Source of the DNA: Phymorhynchus buccinoides
Taxonomy: Eukaryota > Mollusca > Gastropoda > Neogastropoda > Raphitomidae
DNA length: 64,000 nt
Reading direction: 5' to 3'
NCBI GenBank assembly: GCA_017654935.2
Contig: CM065693.1
Location: 11,716,987 to 11,780,986, forward strand
Shown here piece after piece: positions 22,101-33,065 of this stretch. Within the stretch, counting starts at the first letter, position 1. Each line of letters begins with the position of its first letter. A model generated the notes under the pieces. The model searched no databases, was not told the DNA's origin, and saw nothing but the letters and a program-made list of their open reading frames with translations. Position numbers and translations under genes: made by a program.

Positions 22101-24082
22101 TTTGAAACCCTGGCTGCTTTGACTTTGATACACACAGGGCTCCCAATCGTCCTGCAAAACAAGGGGTCCCAGGGACTCCACTTACAGTATAGAGGGTCCT
22201 AGACGGGATAGAGGGTCCCAGTGGCATTACAAATGCTAAAAAGAAATTTTCTAGTGCATCCCTAGGACCCCCTGCACATTCTTTTAAAGGGTCCTCTAGA
22301 ATTCTAGTACTTCATAGACCCCCAAATGGGGGTCCCTGGGAGCCCTGACACATTTTGCAAAACAGCATGTTTAAACTGACACAACACAAAGTTCTGAACT
22401 AGCCCCTCCCGGCTTTCAGCTCAAAGTTTTCTCACTTTTATTATCTGCACCTCAACCTGATACTTGGCCTGAAGCTATCCCTTTCGAGTAAGTCATAATG
22501 TTGCTTCTTAGTGAAAAGTTTCAATGAGAAAATTTGTGGTGGTGGTGTGTGCGGGGGGGGGGGGGGGGGGGGGGTGCGGGGTGTAGCTAAACTGCAACTA
22601 CAATCATTGTTAAGTTTAGTGTGTTGTCTTTACTTCTTCAGTCTTTTTAAGATGAAAATTTGGTTTTATTCACTGCATTTATTATTTCATCTTCATGTGC
22701 TTTGATGCTTTTTATTTCAAATAAACTGTAACTTTGCTGATCAGTTTTTGCTTACTAGCATAGTAGAGCTCAATACAACCTGATGCTCGTACGCTCCGAC
22801 AGCTCGCGTTTTATCAGTAGAAAGATGCCAAGACTGAACCCTGTGTAAAATACAGGGGTGCAGTATACTCCACATGCACGTGACGTAAAGCATGGATGCA
22901 ACTAGAGAAAATAAAAAAACAGGCAGGGTAGGCGTCCTGGGTCAGGAACGCCCCACTGAAGTGGAAGAAAAAGCAAAATCATACTCAAACTCAATTTGAA
23001 ACTTATTCCAGGCTTGTAAAGTGATAATTCAACACTTTTTCCCCTTGAACTTTGAATCAATTTTTTGGGGTGGTCAAAATTTTGAAAAACAGGCGCCGCC
23101 GTTGTATCCATGGTAAAGTAGTTTTCATTCCAGCAACAAGGCCCAGCACCTACCCTCTTCTTGCAGAACTTGAGGGCGCGCTTGTCCTTGGAGATACGCA
23201 GCAACTCCTGGCACCGCCTCTCGTAGGGGGCAAAGCCGGCGATCTCACGGACCAGGTCACGCACAAACCGGGCATGCTGGGTGGCTGTCTGAAGAACACG
23301 AAAGAAAAACTATGTCAATACATCACCAACAATATCAAAATCAAAGTAGGGCTCCCAGGGACCCTCATTTAGGGGTCTATGAAGTACTGAAATTATAAAG
23401 GACCCTCTAAAACAATGTGCAGGGGGTCCCAGGGATGCACTAGAAAAATTATTTTAAGCATTCGCAATGGCACTGGGACCCTCTATCCCGCCTCTAGGAC
23501 GCTCAGTGAAGGAGTCCCTGGGACCCCTTGTTTTGCGTGCGGGATGATTGGGAGCCCTGTCAAAGTGTTGTAAGCTAACCAAAATGTGGCAAATGACAAA
23601 ACAAAATTGCAATAGCCGTCTGAAGAACACAGAAGAAAAACTATGTCAAAACCATCAAAATCAAAGTGTTGAAAGCTAACTGTGGTAAATGACAAAACAA
23701 AATTGCAATGCATCATCTGATATGTGGAGTTACAATCTCTAAAAACAAAAATATGCCAATTTATCTTTTGTTTTTCTTCGAAAACAAAACAAAAAACAAG
23801 CATATATCATTCAACTTTAAAATTTGCCACATTAGTAGGTCAGTTAAAGTCGAAGATTACATGATTTCCACACTTCTTTTTTTAATTCAATGCACTTCAC
23901 ATCACTCCTTTTATTAGTTTTCAGTTTTAAAGAAATGTAAACATACAGTTCCATAAATAAAATAATAAACACCATGCTGTTCTTACCCCCTTTCTGCGGG
24001 ATGGACGATCTTTGCGGCCTTTCTCAATCTTGGTCACCTTGTGGCCTTTCTGGAGGCCAACAGCAAGCTGGTACCGCACCAT
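19043..24082 (-). CDS. RPL36: 60S ribosomal protein L36 (eL36)
   Basis: Complement of join 19043-19132, 23154-23288 and 23987-24082: 106 residues plus stop, the usual family length. eL36 is a component of the large cytosolic ribosomal subunit. Recognised blocks are [15 protein letters not shown] at the N-terminus, [19 protein letters not shown] in the middle, [17 protein letters not shown], and the basic C-terminal [10 protein letters not shown]. All three exons join in phase 0 with GT-AG borders (donors GTAAGA and GTAGGT). The start ATG is the first base after an acceptor (GTGTGTGATTCAG), so the 5' UTR must come from an upstream exon that I could not place. Introns are 698 and about 4,021 bp and carry three hAT-like MITEs, a long foldback element and a local duplication. 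Confidence 0.96.
19273..19490 (+). mobile_element. hAT-like MITE, copy 1 (RPL36 intron)
   Basis: The ends are CAGGGCTCCCA and TGGGAGCCCTG, flanked by a perfect 6-bp direct repeat ATAACC (19267-19272 and 19491-19496). The interior carries GGGTCCCAGGGACTCC and GGACCCCCTGCACAT. The CAGGG start is typical of hAT elements; the duplication length is shorter than the usual 8 bp, so the superfamily is uncertain. Confidence 0.75.
20717..21130 (+). repeat. Direct tandem duplication, two units of about 200-230 bp
   Basis: CAGTAATCTCTGCAACAAAT through AACTTTAACCCTCTAAC occurs twice (from 20717 and from 20947). The second unit lacks an internal stretch present in the first. Confidence 0.85.
21393..21935. 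mobile_element. Long-TIR foldback element (family P), copy 2
   Basis: It has the same arms as 4583-5110 (GGACCCTGACGGATGAG on the left and CTCATCCAGCAGGG on the right). TTAA follows the right end; the left junction is altered. It sits in an RPL36 intron. Confidence 0.7.
22135..22347 (+). mobile_element. hAT-like MITE, copy 2 (RPL36 intron)
   Basis: CAGGGCTCCCAATCGTCC to GGGAGCCCTG, the same orientation as copy 1, flanked by ACACA on both sides. Confidence 0.75.
22550..22575. repeat. Poly-G tract
   Basis: A G run of about 24 with one T interruption. It could form quadruplex DNA. Confidence 0.85.
23154..23288 (-). CDS. RPL36: RPL36 exon: conserved core
   Basis: It is 45 codons, [11 protein letters not shown] through FCKKR. 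The acceptor is TTCTTCAG and the donor GTAGGT. Confidence 0.95.
23347..23559 (-). mobile_element. hAT-like MITE, copy 3 (RPL36 intron), opposite orientation
   Basis: It starts TAGGGCTCCCAGGGACC and ends ATGATTGGGAGCCCTG, flanked by a perfect 6-bp direct repeat TCAAAG (23341-23346 and 23560-23565). Confidence 0.78.
23987..24082 (-). CDS. RPL36: RPL36 exon: start codon and N-terminus
   Basis: It is 32 codons, [18 protein letters not shown] through RRKG. The acceptor AG touches the ATG directly. Confidence 0.94.
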
Positions 24083-25560
24083 CTGAATCACACACACGTT
24101 GATATTTTTATATGGAAATATGAGAGCTAAACGGGTGCCTATTTTCATTTTTTCACTGTCCCTTTTTTAATGTTCAACTCTAAATGAAGTAAATCTCAAT
24201 GTCTATTTTTTTTACATTTCATCAAAATAATCCTCATTTAAATATAACCCAAATACCCTCTAATCCAAATTAACCCCAGGCATCAGAATACTCCAGAGTC
24301 CAATCCGCGGACGAACAACACTCGCCATGAGTCGACATCGAGTCGGACCCCACAAAGCTGTAGACTTTAATCCTTAGTCGGCATCATTGCGATCATTCGT
24401 TAGGCAAAAAAAAAAAAATGTCTGTTTCCGGTAACCCGACCGAGCCTAGTTTTTGCTGCCGCCCCAATTTTTTTTTTGGGACGAGTTTCCCCAAAAAAAG
24501 CAATTTGAGCAGACGATGCAAGGGAAACAACCATTGCACTCTCACTCGGCGTAGTCAAGGCAGGGTCGGACAGTAGGCCTAACGGTTGCCCGACTGCCCG
24601 GGTCAGGTAGTCGTAAGTGTCGGGCAGGTGGCGAACTCGACGACCTGCCCGCCGGGCAAGTGCAAGTGCTTATTAAAAAAACCAGAGCTGCCAACCGTTA
24701 CGTTTTCGCCGTATTTTTCTACGGCGACCTCAATAAAATACGGTCCAAAACAAATTAATATGGCGACATACACGCCGAAATATACGGCGGTGCGATGGAG
24801 TTGCACATGTATGTTTTATTTCTGCTGAAGCTCTTCCCACATGTTGATGAGGACAGACTAAGCTATTTTTAGTAACAACCCAGCAGAAACTGCCAAGCGA
24901 ACCAATCGTCGCATGTAGCTCCTGTGATTTCATCCAATAGATGAAGGCCGTTTGTGCGGACTGCACAGGTTTCCGAGAAAATTGCAAGTTAGAGCAACGT
25001 GCTTTGGGCGAAAAATAACCATCGAGTCTGAGCCATCGGGCAGTGGTTGGAAGAAAAAATGACAACAATACTTTCTGCTGTCATATTCCGAGGTTGACAC
25101 ATGCTTTATTGCTTTGAAAGTGCCGAAGATGTGTAATTATCGCCGATAGTTTGGATAGTATCGCCATCGGCGTGCAGTGTGCGATTTTGACTTCCATCAC
25201 TTCGTGATCAGTCAGTCTAGCCTCTAGGGCCTAAAAGTGGATTTGATTTTGATGAAGTTGGCAGTTTGGTTTGCTGGGCATGAGAAAAGCACAAGCTATC
25301 CATAAAACTGCAAAAAATGACAATTCTTTTTGCACACATACTTTGATGGAAAAGCTGTAGATAGACCCAGATAGAGTAGATTGGTGAAAGAGTCCAAGAC
25401 AGTTTGACATTGTAACTATGATTGTTTGACTTGTCACTGTGTCAGTCAGTCAACTCAGTGTCATAACTTAGCATTCTTCTTGAAGGCAAGTCTTTAGTTT
25501 TAAAAAGTTGTTCATAGTGTATGTGTCTGTCTGTCACTGACTCACTCTGACTTTCTCTCC
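24083..25560. other. Upstream flank of RPL36
   Basis: This should hold the non-coding first exon and promoter of RPL36 (minus strand), but I could not fix a pyrimidine-tract transcription start. A symmetrical repeat around TACGGCG and CGCCGTA at 24700-24790 and a CCCGAC-rich stretch at 24560-24650 are noted. Confidence 0.35.
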
Positions 25561-25580
25561 CTCTCTCTCTGATTGTGTAC

Positions 25581-25581
<1 letters not shown>

Positions 25582-25648
<67 letters not shown>
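25582..25648. repeat. (GT)n microsatellite, about 33 units
   Basis: A pure dinucleotide run between CTTCT and GAGAGAT. Confidence 0.95.
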
Positions 25649-25649
<1 letters not shown>

Positions 25650-26586
25650 AGATACTACTGTAGTATGTTATAATGTATGTTGTCACAGAATAACCCCCTA
25701 TACGTATGATATGGCATATGCTGATAGTTTGTTTAATCAATGTTTGTTACCACACGCACGCGCGCACACACACTGAGACGCACGCGCGCATGAGAAACGT
25801 TAAATTAAAAAAACGTATGAAAAATAGACAGATTCAATTATGTCATTCCCGAGGAGCTGTGTGACAGGATGGCCAATCATGAAGACTTTCTACTAGCTTT
25901 TTCACTCGTGGCCATGTTCATGTGGCCAACTTTTTTGGCCATGTTCTCGGAAACAGACATTTTTTTATTTGGCCTTACCCGATATCTCGCAGAAAAGTTC
26001 AAAGTTCTCACATCATTGTAGTCTCACCCGATCATATCCTCTAAATCGACTCATTTAAAACCCAAATCACAATCACTGTCATCAAAACAAACTCTGAAAC
26101 AGTGAAAGTAAGAATCTAGAGAGCTCTAAACTCGGAAGAAAAACCCAACATGGCCGGGTTTTGGGGGGCAGTCCTTTCCAAGCTATCCAGTGTTAGCCAA
26201 TCAGAATTTCAGATTTACACAAATTTCTACAAGGTGCAGTTAATAGGGCATTTGCCACGAGTGTGTGTTCTCTATACTAGACTATGAACATGATAGTCAA
26301 TGTTAGTAATATTAGTTTTTGAAGACAATTGAATAACGTTGAATTTTTGTGTCCCATGATCGAACCTGGAGACCCTAGCCTCGGCCATTGAATAATTAAT
26401 TCATGCAACAAACTGCTAGCGCATACACTAACAGGGAGATGAAAGGCGAGCATTAATTATAAAATAAAAAAATAAGCATGTGCACACGAGTGAGCAGAGC
26501 TGTTGAACATACAATGAGACATGTGGTTAGAAAGCTTGACCGTCATACTCATACACCACTACTAGTCTAGACTGTCATGTGCGCTG

Positions 26587-26831
26587 TGTCGCGTGCAAAT
26601 CTGTCGCTCATGCAAATCTGTAGCTTGCTACTATGAGTCTGTATTTGCGACAACCACAAATTTCACTTTTTCTATACTTGAACTATTTACCTAACTCTAA
26701 CTTAGTCTAAGCCTAAGCCTAACAAAAAGTTAAATTTGTGGTTCATGCTCAATGTCGCAAAATGCCGCAAATACAGACTCTCATAGGTAGCGAGCTGCAG
26801 ATTTGCACGAGCGACAGATTTGCACGCGACA
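26587..26831. mobile_element. MITE with about 60-bp inverted ends
   Basis: TGTCGCGTGCAAATCTGTCG on the left is inverted at the right end (CGACAGATTTGCACGCGACA). The homology continues through AGACTC and ATTTGCGGC inward. Confidence 0.8.
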
Positions 26832-27439
26832 CGTCATTATACTGCTAGTATGAATGATCCCTTCCCCGAGCAAGTTAAAATACTATTACTAGCTAGTGGC
26901 AGGCAGGCCACTATACTGCAATCACTACAAGCAAAAGGCTAAATTTGGCCCTTTTCAACCATCTATTGCTTGATAACCACTTAATTAATTTTCATCTTTC
27001 ATGTATCAAAATAAAGATTGATCTTTTATCTCTTTATTGCATTGATTTTTATTTTTGTGTGATGTGTGCATCAGTTTCAATAAATAAAAGAATAGGGCAT
27101 ATGAAAGCCGTTTGCGCAAGCCGCGGCCGAGATTCCGACATCGCGATCAGTGAATGACGTTTCGCTTCGTGTGTTCCTCGCTTCGCGGAAACTACCACAA
27201 TCGGTGTACAGTTCTATATTTAGTATCATCGCGTGCGTCTTGAAATGAGCTTTCTAACGATACCTAAGCTGCCTGCGGCAGTTTTACATAGCCGAAGTTA
27301 TTAAGAAAAAACGTAAAAAGGTATTAAGTTTTCCGTAATTTCCAAGACCCTACGGATAAAAAAAATAATCATCTTGGTCTCAAAATGTAGCCCACGATGT
27401 CCACTTTCGCGTCATCAACGCTGTCCGCATATTAATACG

Positions 27440-27520
27440 CTGTGGTCCGCTCCACAGCCAATCAAAGACCTCGACCCATTGCAAACAACTAAGTCAAATT
27501 TCCAAAATGGCGGATCACAT
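27440..27520 (+). promoter_or_regulatory. Candidate promoter with CCAAT box and CAAAATGGCGG motif
   Basis: AGCCAATCA at about 27457 is followed 45 bp later by CCAAAATGGCGG, the YY1-type element often found at animal transcription starts. CpG density is raised from 27100 to 27500. A GTGAGC donor-like site at about 27692 could end a non-coding first exon of the zinc-finger gene 3.4 kb downstream. This is motif-based inference only. Confidence 0.3.
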
Positions 27521-28260
27521 GTGTGCGGATTAGCTGGACTTGTTCAAAGACGATATATGCTTGATACCGTTTTATTTATGCATTTTTTAAATGCACGATC
27601 TGGTTATTATGCATTAAAAAACTGCTGTGAAACTGGATATTGCAATATTATGGCGATAACTGCTGAAAGCACGCTCCGTTTTCATCCTTCCGGTGAGCTG
27701 GGCTAGGCAATCAAAACCACTGAAGCCATTAGATTTTCGAACTCGTTTTTACTCTTCCGACCATTTAACAAACAAAAATCAAGTACGCAGAAAGGTTCAT
27801 ATGAGTTTAATATCGTTGCATAATTTTTATATAGCTTGGATTACGGCTGTAGTTGAAGATTGAAACGTTTTTGTTACGTCGAGTCGACAAAGCAAGGGAA
27901 GTAACGCTGTTCCAGATGGAACATCGATCGGTTTCAGTGTGGCTTTCCTACATCGTTTACGGTCTTGATACGAAAAAGTTATCAAGTAACACCATTTTTT
28001 TTTCAACTTTTAGCAAAGTAAAGGCTTACTTAAAAGATAGAACCCTCTCTTTTTCCACCTCTCCACCCCCTCCCTGTCTCTCTCTTGTGAGTTTGTAGGC
28101 CACTGAGACAGTTGAGTGCGTGGGTGTGACTGTGTGCAAAGTGAAAGTCTCTGTTTCTGTCGCTGTGTGTGTGTTGTTATTCTGTTTTAGCGTGTATGTA
28201 TGGTGTGTCAGTGCATGTGGTTCAGTGAGTGCTCCAGTACTAAGTTCATTACACACACAC

Positions 28261-28301
<41 letters not shown>
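28261..28301. repeat. Poly-C tract of about 40
   Basis: An uninterrupted C run after (CA)n. Its length is likely unstable and hard to sequence. Confidence 0.9.
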
Positions 28302-28463
28302 TTCCGTCCTTTTTTAATTTTATCTTGAGAAACAACTTGGCAAAAATTGAAGAAAACTCATTTCAACAATACCTTAACCCGCTGGTGGTGATGTTAAAAG
28401 AATTGGCAATTCAACGAAATTGTCCATTGACTTTTTTAAATATTGAAGCGACTAAACATATCA

Positions 28464-28499
<36 letters not shown>

Positions 28500-28784
28500 C
28501 ATGCACACACACACTAAAAATGTTGAGATACAATGCGTAATTGATAATAATTAATCAGTCTCTTTTACTAGTTTTAGGTTGAAGTTACTTTAAGGGAAAA
28601 TGTAAGACAATGAAAAGCAAACTAAAACAGTTCAACAGGGATCAGAATCCAAGTAATTAAATATGTAATTCATATAATATAATTACCTATTTATCAACTT
28701 TCTGGTGTTTTCATAGTTATTATTAAAACAAATATAGTACACATTTGAGCAAGTAAGTTGGAATGAATGGTTGTTGGAGTTGCA

Positions 28785-29030
28785 TAGCAAGATAAGTCAT
28801 AAGTTATGTTTCTTTATTGTCCATTGGCATTGTACAACGCACATGGAAACTTGTCTTCCACCGTGTAAAATAAAAATATTAAATAAAAGTATGAAACAAA
28901 TTTACATTAACAAATATGTAAATTGTAACTCTCACAGCACACCTAATCATTCATCCGCTCTCCGCTATCTTGCTCACTCATCATGCAACCCAGCCACCAC
29001 TTACGCCTTCATTTTTAACCCTTTCTTGGT
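28785..29030 (+). repeat. Dispersed repeat family R, copy 1
   Basis: It is nearly identical to 57333-57550: TTTCTTTATTGTCCATTGGC, GTACAACGCACATGGAAACT, TCATCCGCTCTCCGC. No clear ends or coding capacity. Confidence 0.75.
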
Positions 29031-29035
29031 AAAGG

Positions 29036-29215
29036 TAAAGATGTGCCCCCCCCCCCCCCCCCCCCTGCACTTCTCGGTTAATTCCATTCTTCCGCTCCAG
29101 CCTCTCCCACCAAACATAAAGCTGCACTTCACGAACCCCTTCAGCTAACTCTCTGTTTGGAATAATAACCCCCCCCCCCCCCCCCCCCTATAAGACGGAA
29201 AAAACGCAATGAACC
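29036..29215 (+). mobile_element. Single arm of the foldback element seen at 8130-8497
   Basis: AAGATGTGCC, C-run, CTTCTCGGTTAATTCC, CATAAAGCTGCA and a terminal TATAAGACGGAAAAAACGCA match the first arm and loop. C-runs of about 20 mark both sides. Confidence 0.65.
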
Positions 29216-31070
29216 ACGACTGAATGCTGTATGAATACTATTATTATAATGTATTTTACATGAAATAATAGGATTTCAACAGAAAGCAAGAAAGAAGTGA
29301 ATTGGATTCCAGACAACACTCAACAGACTATAAACATCTGTCTTCACAAACAGCCTTCTCCATACCATGGTCTTGCAAGTTGCATTGTTTCAGTCCCCAT
29401 TACGCATGAGGAAATAGGCGCATACATTTTTATTGAAGGAAAAGACATGCAACTCATGTTACAAAATAAACATTATTTTGTTCAAAAACATGACATGTAC
29501 AACAGTGAATCGTTTTGCTGGCCATTTAACCCATTTCTGTTCTCAGCTCCCCGCATATAATTATAAATAATACAAAAATAGCAAAATTTAAATAATTAAA
29601 ATTTGTCATTAACTGATAAAGTAGTATTTCCTTTGTTGGAAATGTTTAAAAATATGAGTAGAAGTAATACTAATAGTAGTTAAATGTGACATATAATTTC
29701 AGAATTTTTTATTGCATTATGTCTCATGCCGCATGCTATCAATATGATATTTTGCCATTTTTATCCTTATATAATCACCTTTACAACCCCAAAGCATTTG
29801 ATATGTCTTAATAATTTAGTTTGTTATGTAGCATGCCTGTAGCTTTATTACATATCCAAATTGTGAGAAAATCCATCCATTAGGTCAAAAGTTATGGGCA
29901 TTTAACATTCCCTACCCTCAGTTCTGCTCCGTCGCAGGCCATTTTGGCACTTTTCGTAACTTTGACAGTCTGTAACTTCTTTGTTTATCTTAGAAAGAGC
30001 CTAGAAAAAAATAGAGCTACAAAACACAAACACTAGACTTAGAATAATTGCATTTCATGGTATATAAATTGTTAGATTCTGCATACCAATGACTCAAAGT
30101 TGCTACTTCGTCAAATTTCAGTCATTGTGAAATTGGCAGATTGGCCAACTTTGAGCGATCACAATTTTAAAATGAAATGAACAAATGCTCCCAAATTACT
30201 GATTCTACTTCTCTGCATACTATAGATTGCTCACAAAAAGTACAAGGTTTACTCAATACATACTTTGGGTATGGTTGGGGCATAAAAATGACAGTTTTTT
30301 CCGTTTATGCATAAACGGCATTCATCCAAACTTTAAAATGTAATATCTCAGCAACCAATTAAGATATTTACAAAATTCTTTTTGCTATTTGCTTGTTTTA
30401 AAAATATCTAAATGAAAATGTAATTCACTAATCAATATTTTTATATTTAATTTTTCGGTGCCATTAGCTACTATTACTACTAATAAATATATTTAGTTTG
30501 TTACCGGACATTTTTAACGACTTGATGGCAGGTAGCAAAACTGCATTCCCCCCCTTTCTGATTAGGGGGGGAAAAAGAAGAAATGCGTTTCGGAGATCAA
30601 ACAAGAATACGACGGAGACATGTTCCAAACAAGCAGTTTTGAATTGAACATCGGTTGTTCTAATCAACATTTCTGGCCATAAAATATTCTAAATTAATGT
30701 AAAAATGTTAATTCTTTAAACATAATCAATACTTGCAAGTCAAAATGAAAGCTACAAGAAGATGAAAGAAGATTAGTAAGAAGAACATCCACCACGCAAA
30801 CACTCACGATGTCAAGTTATTTTGGTAGAGGAAGTTGTAGAGAGCTTCTTCTTCGTTTCCGGTTTTATATAAAAGTGAAATTTCTTCTTCTTCCGATTGG
30901 AGATATGCCCACCCAGCCACATTGGAATCTAAGACCTACTGACGTAAATTTATAATATGCAAAAATGAATAAATAGAAATCAAATGTTATTTGTCACTTT
31001 ATTCATGTTTCTTCCTTAGTTAGTTATTTATTTTCTATTAATTAAATCCATTCCTACTTTTAATTTCCCA
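29216..31070. other. AT-rich region upstream of the zinc-finger gene
   Basis: No exon with convincing splice sites was found. An 87-codon frame at 29297 is not recognised and has no flanking support. The non-coding first exon of the zinc-finger gene may lie here or further left. Confidence 0.4.
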
Positions 31071-31112
31071 AGGGACATTACTCTGCATTGTAGATCAGAC
31101 GATGTCAACAAA

Positions 31113-33065
31113 ATGCCAGGAAATATTGTTCCGCTGTATCTTTGCAAAACATGCAAAGGGTTGTTTGTGTTTGAGTCACAGGCTGAAAATCATCAAATTA
31201 AATGCAATGGAGATGCATTTAAATCGCCTGCAAATTTATTTGTTTGCGAAAGAGAGCATTATCTGGAGCTGATTTCTCCTACTCCCAATGTTCCAGAGCC
31301 CAAAGCAAGCAAAAAATCATCACAAAACCGTTTACTTTGTGAGAGAAAAAGAAGAAAGACTTCACCACAGATAAGCACACCATCTGAAATCAGAACAACA
31401 GCAAGATCTTTTATCAGTAAAGATGATCTTACTCTCAATCCAGGATCCCATGCCCATGGCCATGGGTTCAGTGGAAGTAGTCCACAAGTGCGTGATCATG
31501 CAAACCGCAGAACTGTGCCAAGATCACGATCCCTTCCCCAAGCTAACACTGTCAGCTTCTCTTCCCCTCAAGGAAACAACTCTCATACCAATCCTTTGCC
31601 AAACAGCTCAAGCACAGCAGGCCAGTGCCCTGATCATAATATTCTGAATAGGAATACTGCAATAAACTTGCCCACGCAAGTGTCCCAGCCTCGTAGATTC
31701 ATTAGCAGTGGAGATCTCATCACTTGCACTTTCCCATCACCAAACAATGAAGTCAGTTTCTCATCAAATACAAACTTGCTTCGAAGAGCTGACCACAAAA
31801 GGCAAGCTTCTTCAGATTCTGAGACTATTTCAGTTCCGAAAAACAATACACCTGCAACAAACTTGCTCGTATACTTTAACCAACTGCAACAAGACCAGGG
31901 GCCATCAGTGTGTGCAATACAACCGACAAACCAAAGCGCAACAAAGGATGACTTTTCTAGCTTAGTGCATCGGTCTTCTTCCGTCGATGATCAGTCTAAA
32001 TTATTCTTTATGTTGGATGGCACTTCAGTTGACAAGCCTGAAACAAAATCTCATATGCCATCAGAGTCCCAGATGCTAGCAAATAATTCAGGTGAACAAA
32101 ATGAACCTGTTGACATCCTTGCAGGAGAAATGCTTAAACTTGATGACTTTGACTTCAAAACTGTTGCTGCTGCTGCTGGCAATGGGGATTCTATTAATAA
32201 CACAAGTCATCTTTTTGATCAGAACCTTTATGCACAAAATCTGGAAGAATTTTTGTCGTTTGAACCCGGTGTTAGCAGTGACATTGGAAAACCAGCCACC
32301 ATTACTAGCTCCCTTCAAACTTCAGTGTACCAAGTGGGAAGCAACAGCTGTGCTTATCCTGAGCTGCCAGTCTCCAGCATGGACAGTAGCATGCACCCAG
32401 CTGATGGACAAGGAAAAGATGTTATTCTATACAAAAACGCAGACATCGCTCAAACTTATCAGGCAGAGAGTTCAGATTCATCGTCGATTAGCGTTTTTAG
32501 TGACTTACCTAAGTCTAGTACACCAGTCTTGTCCACCCCATCATCGAACCAGGAGAGCAGTTTGCCGGGGGGCTCAGTGGTTCTCTTTTTGGATTCTGAA
32601 GGACAGATCAACATTCAGACCATGGCTGTCGACAGCTCTCTGAACAGCGGGGCGCAGATTAACACCTCGGTGCCTGTGAGCACAGAATCAAACACAGGAG
32701 ACATGCCGCTCTATGCCGGAGGGTCTCTGCCGGTTCAGTTGTGCGACCCAGTCATGCCTAACAGAATCGGAGAGGGGAGCTCACATCAGATGATTGTGAG
32801 TCCGACCGACCCTCCTCCCAGGCAGGACAGTATGAGCACATCCGGCAGGGATTCGGGTGGTTTTGTTTCCGCTGGAAAGGGGGGGATGATGAAGGCCAAA
32901 ACCAAGACACAGATTCGCCAGGAGGAGCTGAGCGCGCTGAGGGAGGAGGTGTTGCTGCAGGCGATGGAGATGCCGGTGGAGGGGGAGGCGAAGAAGGTGC
33001 ACTACAGCTGCAACGTGTGCGGCCATGTGGCCAAGTCTGTCAAGTTCATGCACAACCACCTGCAG
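31113..33065 (+). CDS. Zinc-finger gene coding exon 1: N-terminal C2HC finger, disordered region, start of finger 1
   Basis: 651 codons ending in phase 0 at HNHLQ, followed by a GTACAG donor. It encodes C11/C14/H27/C31. RxxS motifs occur at S140, S198 and S290. Finger 1 is cut between its histidines' linker, and the second His comes from exon 2. Confidence 0.92.

Noticed and set aside
26360..26400. tRNA B-box-like sequence (GATCGAACCTGGAGACC)
   Set aside because: No A box at the proper distance and no cloverleaf could be folded.
27374..27706. 110-codon ORF as a gene
   Set aside because: It has no recognised domain and covers the candidate promoter; composition and lack of splice signals do not support coding.
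29297..29560. 87-codon ORF
   Set aside because: It has no recognisable motif, no splice support and AT-rich surroundings; kept only as a note.
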